From contig NZ_CAMIHH010000033.1 of the NCBI RefSeq assembly GCF_946220915.1, positions 1 through 27,561 on the forward strand: 27,561 nt of DNA, given 5' to 3'. The notes beneath the pieces were generated by a model. The model worked only from the letters and a program-made list of their open reading frames with translations. It was not told the origin of the DNA and did no database searches. How positions within the stretch are numbered: position 1 is the first letter of the stretch; each line of letters begins with the position of its first letter. A program made the position numbers and the translations under genes. This stretch comes from an uncultured Flavobacterium sp. (GTDB lineage Bacteria; Bacteroidota; Bacteroidia; Flavobacteriales; Flavobacteriaceae). This document shows positions 24,342 to 27,561 of this stretch, one piece after another.

Positions 24342-24403
24342 TTATTATTATCGTTAATTTGGTTATTAGTCGTTATCTAACTATCCAATATCTAAAATCC
24401 GGG

Positions 24404-25912
24404 CTACATCCAGTGTTTTTCAGTTGTCTCCACCTGATAGAGCCAGTAGTTGGCCAATTGCTTTAGGCGGGTATAATTGGCCAGCCCAAACGAGATTGTT
24501 CCCCCGGCGGTATGCAGGGAGACCAAACCGACATCAGCCCCTTTTTGCCAGAAGTACTGTGTGAGCGATACAGTATGTATCTTGTGTGGCTCCAGGAAAT
24601 CGTTGTCAATATCCCATGCCCCGCCCTGCTTTATAATGAACCCGTCATTAACAAAAAGCCTGCTGTTCCTGAAGCCTGAAAAAATGACTGCTGCTACAAA
24701 CAAGGCATATACAGGTATGAAAAGAATGATATTCTGCAACTCGGGCTCTACAAAATAGGCAAACCAAAAGTATGCGCTAAGCGGAATAACAAGCCAAAAT
24801 ACCGATGGGAAGATCACCTTCCTGAAATTGGGCTTTAACATCACGCCACGATCGGGTATGCGCCCCAAGATAAATTGCAGCAGTACATCTTTTTCACCAG
24901 CATCACACCCAGGTATTTCGATGGCTGTCTTTTTATGCTCCTTGGCACTGGCTTCCATATTGCTGGCCTGCCGTATGTACAGGTCCTGGATATTGAGCCT
25001 TTTTTGGAAAAAATTACGTGTTACCCTTAGTATCTGTACCTTTTCGGGCTTAAGTATCGTGCTTTTGGTATTGATTAGGCCATACGATAGCAAAAGTGAC
25101 CCCTGCTGTTTTGTAATGCGGTAGCCATAAAACCTGATTATGGTGCGCGCCAGGTTGATAAACAGTATCAACACCATTACCCCGGCAATTATAAAGCTTA
25201 TGAACTTCAGCACCATTTCGGCAGTAATGTACTCGTCTACTGAAAAATCGTAACCGGAGAATTCCAGGAATTCGTCAATATGCTGTGAAGTGGTAATTAC
25301 AAATGCCAGCAGCAGTGCAAAAGTGCGTGCATAATTGGAGGTAACCCCTGTTTTTAGGAGGCTGAGTAGGCTTATCTCTATAAATGCCTGTTTTCTATCT
25401 TCATGCCCTACTGTTGCATTGCCTGGCGTTTCAACAGCGTTATCCGGGCGTGCACCCTCGTGCAGGCGTGCTTTCAGCGCCAGGGCAAGGTCGTGCGGTA
25501 TTGCCTTTATGGAAACTTCCTGCTTGCCTGTACCGGCGGTATCCACCTCCAGTGCGTGAACCCCAATGATCCGTTGTATCAGTGACTGGTTAATGTTGAC
25601 CTGCTGTATTTTGTCCAAAGGGATGGCCAGCCTGCTTTTATTTATTATGCCATCTTTAATGACAAATTCTTCATTTTCTTCGTCAAGGTAAAAGCTGAAA
25701 TTAAGGTACTTCAGGTAAGCGATCACACCTATTACAACAAACAAAGCGATACTGCCAATAAGCAGCTGTAGCTTGTTCATATCATTAAACTTAAATATCC
25801 ACACAATTAGTATCGGCCAAAGCGCCCGCACCATTTTCTGGAAGGTATTGCCAAACATTACGACCACGCCAACGAGCGACTGCCTTTGTGGCTGGCTGAA
25901 ATCATTGTTCAT
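24404..25912 (-). CDS. Membrane protein with three bacterial PH domains (YdbT-like)
   Basis: A 502-residue inner-membrane protein like Bacillus YdbT. Three pairs of membrane helices (~30-68, ~195-255, ~365-413) are each followed by a bPH_2 (DUF304) domain: the first with FVIKDGIINKSRLAIPLDKI at ~83-102, the second with SYGLINTKSTILKPEKVQ at ~276-293, the third with VNDGFIIKQGGAWDID at ~421-436. No catalytic residues are visible; in Bacillus, ydbS/ydbT are implicated in resistance to certain bacteriocins. Its start overlaps the end of the next gene upstream by 11 bases, so translation is probably coupled and the two proteins may form a complex. Located inside the men series, with no known link to quinones. 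Confidence 0.85.
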   Translation of the reverse strand: MNNDFSQPQRQSLVGVVVMFGNTFQKMVRALWPILIVWIFKFNDMNKLQLLIGSIALFVVIGVIAYLKYLNFSFYLDEENEEFVIKDGIINKSRLAIPLDKIQQVNINQSLIQRIIGVHALEVDTAGTGKQEVSIKAIPHDLALALKARLHEGARPDNAVETPGNATVGHEDRKQAFIEISLLSLLKTGVTSNYARTFALLLAFVITTSQHIDEFLEFSGYDFSVDEYITAEMVLKFISFIIAGVMVLILFINLARTIIRFYGYRITKQQGSLLLSYGLINTKSTILKPEKVQILRVTRNFFQKRLNIQDLYIRQASNMEASAKEHKKTAIEIPGCDAGEKDVLLQFILGRIPDRGVMLKPNFRKVIFPSVFWLVIPLSAYFWFAYFVEPELQNIILFIPVYALFVAAVIFSGFRNSRLFVNDGFIIKQGGAWDIDNDFLEPHKIHTVSLTQYFWQKGADVGLVSLHTAGGTISFGLANYTRLKQLANYWLYQVETTEKHWM

Positions 25913-26429
25913 CGGCTTCCTCTTTTAATATTTTTCCCATGAGCAGCTGCTTTATCCTCTCTGCCTGGCCTTTGTCTATGCCCGGTATCTGGATGTCGCT
26001 TTTCTGTCCGCCTGCGGTAAAGATATCTACCTCGGCGAGGCCCAGCTTCCGCGACAGCCAGCCTTCCTCAATGGCTACGTGCTGTACCCTGTTGTAAGGA
26101 ATGATGGTGGTCGTAAGGGCAATGGCGCCACTCCGGTAAATAACATCGTGCTTGCGGAAAGCAAATCCGCTGTTGCGGAACCTTACGGTAGCAATTATAA
26201 TGGTAAGCAGCAGGATCGCGCTGTATGTAATGGCAACTGGCAACCAGTACGGATGCAGCTCCTCAATAAAGTAAAAACCCGCACCTGCCCCTATGGCAAT
26301 AAAGCTGAATGTAACCGCGATGTTGAACCGGACCACATTGATATAAGAAGCCTGCAATGGGGTAAGCTCTACCTCTTCAAACCGTGGCAGGTTTGTGGTG
26401 TCTATGGTTTCGTTTGTAAAATCTTCCAT
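25902..26429 (-). CDS. Membrane protein with one bacterial PH domain (YdbS-like)
   Basis: A 175-residue protein: a ~30-residue polar N terminus, two membrane helices (~33-55 and ~62-82) and one bPH_2 domain (~85-165) with AFRKHDVIYRSGAIALTTTI, IPYNRVQHVAIEEGWLSR and the strand VDIFTAGG. This is the usual form of YdbS, the partner of the three-domain YdbT encoded next. The 11-base overlap with that gene indicates coupled translation. It begins 81 bases after the end of menB; that gap shows no clear terminator, so read-through from the menB promoter is possible. Function unknown. Confidence 0.85.
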   Translation of the reverse strand: MEDFTNETIDTTNLPRFEEVELTPLQASYINVVRFNIAVTFSFIAIGAGAGFYFIEELHPYWLPVAITYSAILLLTIIIATVRFRNSGFAFRKHDVIYRSGAIALTTTIIPYNRVQHVAIEEGWLSRKLGLAEVDIFTAGGQKSDIQIPGIDKGQAERIKQLLMGKILKEEADEQ

Positions 26430-26510
26430 TATATAGATTAGGGTTCAAAATTTTGGATTCAGGTTTTTAGGTGCTGCAAAAGCAACCCGAAACGCTAAAT
26501 CCTGAACGGT

Positions 26511-27353
26511 TTATGGTATCCACTTAATATCTTTAAAATCAGGTTTCCTCTTTTCAAGGAAGGCATCGCGGCCCTCTTTGGCCTCTTCCGTCATATAGGT
26601 AAGGCGTGTGGCCTCCCCGGCAAACACCTGCTGGCCTACCATTCCGTCATCGGTAAGGTTAAAGGCAAACTTGAGCATCTTGATGGATGTAGGCGATTTA
26701 GCCAGTATTTCCTGCGCCCATTCGTAGGCAGTATCTTCCAGTTCATCATGAGGAACCACGGCGTTTACCATACCCATTTCATAAGCATCCTGCGCCGTAT
26801 AATTGCGCCCCAGGAAAAATATCTCGCGGGCCCGTTTCTGCCCAACCATTTTAGCCAGGTAAGCCGAGCCATAGCCCCCGTCGAAACTGGTTACATCAGC
26901 ATCTGTCTGCTTAAAGATGGCGTGCTCCCTGCTGGCAAGCGTAAGGTCGCACACCACATGCAGGCTATGCCCGCCCCCAACTGCCCAGCCGGGAACTACG
27001 GCAATGACTACTTTCGGCATGAAGCGTATAAGCCGCTGCACCTCCAGTATATTGAGCCTGTGCATGCCGTCATCGCCTACATATCCCTGCTCGCCACGTG
27101 CCTTTTGGTCGCCGCCGCTGCAAAATGAATACACGCCGTCTTTAGACGATGGCCCTTCGGCAGAAAGCAGCACAACACCAATGGAGGTATCTTCCCTTGC
27201 ATCGATAAAAGCTTCAAAAAGCTCTGCCGTGGTCTTTGGGCGAAACGCATTGCGCACGTTGGGCCTGTTAAAGGCGATCCGGGCCACGCCGTTGCTTTTT
27301 TTATACGTTATATCTTCAAATTCCTTTACGGTATGCCAGTTTATCTTGTTCAT
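26511..27353 (-). CDS. menB: 1,4-Dihydroxy-2-naphthoyl-CoA synthase
   Basis: A 280-residue crotonase-fold enzyme closing the naphthoate ring from o-succinylbenzoyl-CoA. Residues 78-87 (CSGGDQKARG) and 121-131 (PGWAVGGGHSL) form the oxyanion and CoA site; QTDADVTSFDGGYGSAYLA (149-167) is the MenB signature; YMTEEAKEGRDAFLEKRKPD is the C-terminal motif. The residue matching bicarbonate-site Gly156 of E. coli MenB is Asp151, which places this in the bicarbonate-independent type that uses its own carboxylate, as in Mycobacterium. First gene of the - strand series; the promoter is probably at 27373-27402. Confidence 0.96.
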   Translation of the reverse strand: MNKINWHTVKEFEDITYKKSNGVARIAFNRPNVRNAFRPKTTAELFEAFIDAREDTSIGVVLLSAEGPSSKDGVYSFCSGGDQKARGEQGYVGDDGMHRLNILEVQRLIRFMPKVVIAVVPGWAVGGGHSLHVVCDLTLASREHAIFKQTDADVTSFDGGYGSAYLAKMVGQKRAREIFFLGRNYTAQDAYEMGMVNAVVPHDELEDTAYEWAQEILAKSPTSIKMLKFAFNLTDDGMVGQQVFAGEATRLTYMTEEAKEGRDAFLEKRKPDFKDIKWIP

Positions 27354-27372
27354 CAGAAATAGTTATTTCCTG

Positions 27373-27402
27373 TAAAAATAAGGGATTTTTTGCATATGCC
27401 AA
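27373..27402 (-). promoter_or_regulatory. Probable menB promoter
   Basis: On the minus strand TTG (27402-27400), 19 bases, then TATTTTTA (27380-27373), one mismatch from TAnnTTTG. The ATG follows 19 bases further on. Confidence 0.4.
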
Positions 27403-27550
27403 TAAAAATCGGCTGGCGGCTCCACGGAGGGAAATTACTAGTATTTTATAAATACTTTGCGGTCAAAACATTAACTGAAATACGGGCAATAAATGTGAAT
27501 TTTATGTGTTAACCTTATTTTAAAAGGCACATCAAAAAGGTTCGTTTGCC

Positions 27551-27558
27551 TATATTTG
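27551..27558 (+). promoter_or_regulatory. Possible -7 promoter element of a gene beyond the right edge
   Basis: TATATTTG followed by CC matches TAnnTTTG at the very end of the window. It points rightwards, away from menB, and suggests a divergent gene just outside. No clear -33 TTG lies 19-21 bases upstream. Confidence 0.35.
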
Positions 27559-27561
27559 CCG

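Overview
The window looks like a chromosomal piece of a Bacteroidota member, most likely Flavobacteriaceae and Flavobacterium-like. The evidence is a secreted nuclease with a type IX secretion (Por) C-terminal domain, start codons without clear Shine-Dalgarno sequences, several TAnnTTTG (-7) promoter motifs, a CACnAATT-type interspersed palindrome of the kind I recall from Flavobacterium intergenic regions, and a menaquinone (men) gene cluster. There are 21 protein genes, one of them cut by the left edge, plus one decayed toxin gene. I saw no rRNA, tRNA, CRISPR array or transposase.

Layout. 1-9.4 kb: the end of an unknown gene; a secreted S9 dipeptidyl-peptidase-like enzyme (-); a Cys/Met-metabolism PLP enzyme (-) divergent from an Lrp/AsnC regulator (+), with phased AGATTT repeats between them; an interspersed palindrome; a secreted type-B carboxylesterase (+); dihydrolipoyl dehydrogenase lpdA (+) with promoter and terminator; a HepT-type toxin pseudogene (-); and a T9SS-exported endonuclease I (-). 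9.4-10.7 kb: an RsmB/NOP-family rRNA m5C methyltransferase (-). 10.9-14.7 kb: a compact + strand red-light sensing operon of receiver-only response regulator, heme oxygenase bphO, bacteriophytochrome kinase bphP and a DinB-fold protein. 14.7-17.2 kb: a two-gene - strand unit, cNMP/CBS/DUF294 nucleotidyltransferase-like protein followed by a DEDDh exonuclease whose last catalytic Asp is Asn. 17.3-19.2 kb: DUF2911 lipoprotein-sized secreted protein, a small secreted unknown, and nudK. 19.3-21.6 kb: a large acyl-CoA oxidase/dehydrogenase with an N-terminal helical extension. 21.6-27.35 kb: a - strand series menB, two bacterial-PH membrane proteins, menA, an UPF0173 metallo-hydrolase and menC.

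How the genes work together. BphO cleaves heme to biliverdin, the chromophore BphP attaches at Cys17; BphP lacks its own receiver, so the receiver-only protein encoded first in the operon is the natural phosphoacceptor. MenC, MenB and MenA supply three steps of menaquinone synthesis (OSB formation, naphthoate ring closure, prenylation); the hydrolase between menA and menC is a candidate, unproven, for the missing DHNA-CoA thioesterase step. The Lrp regulator probably controls itself and the divergent PLP enzyme through the phased repeats.

The points most worth a second look are the 31-bp phased operator-like array, the phytochrome cassette with DinB, the Asp-to-Asn exonuclease paired with DUF294, the HepT relic, and the hydrolase and PH proteins embedded in the men cluster.
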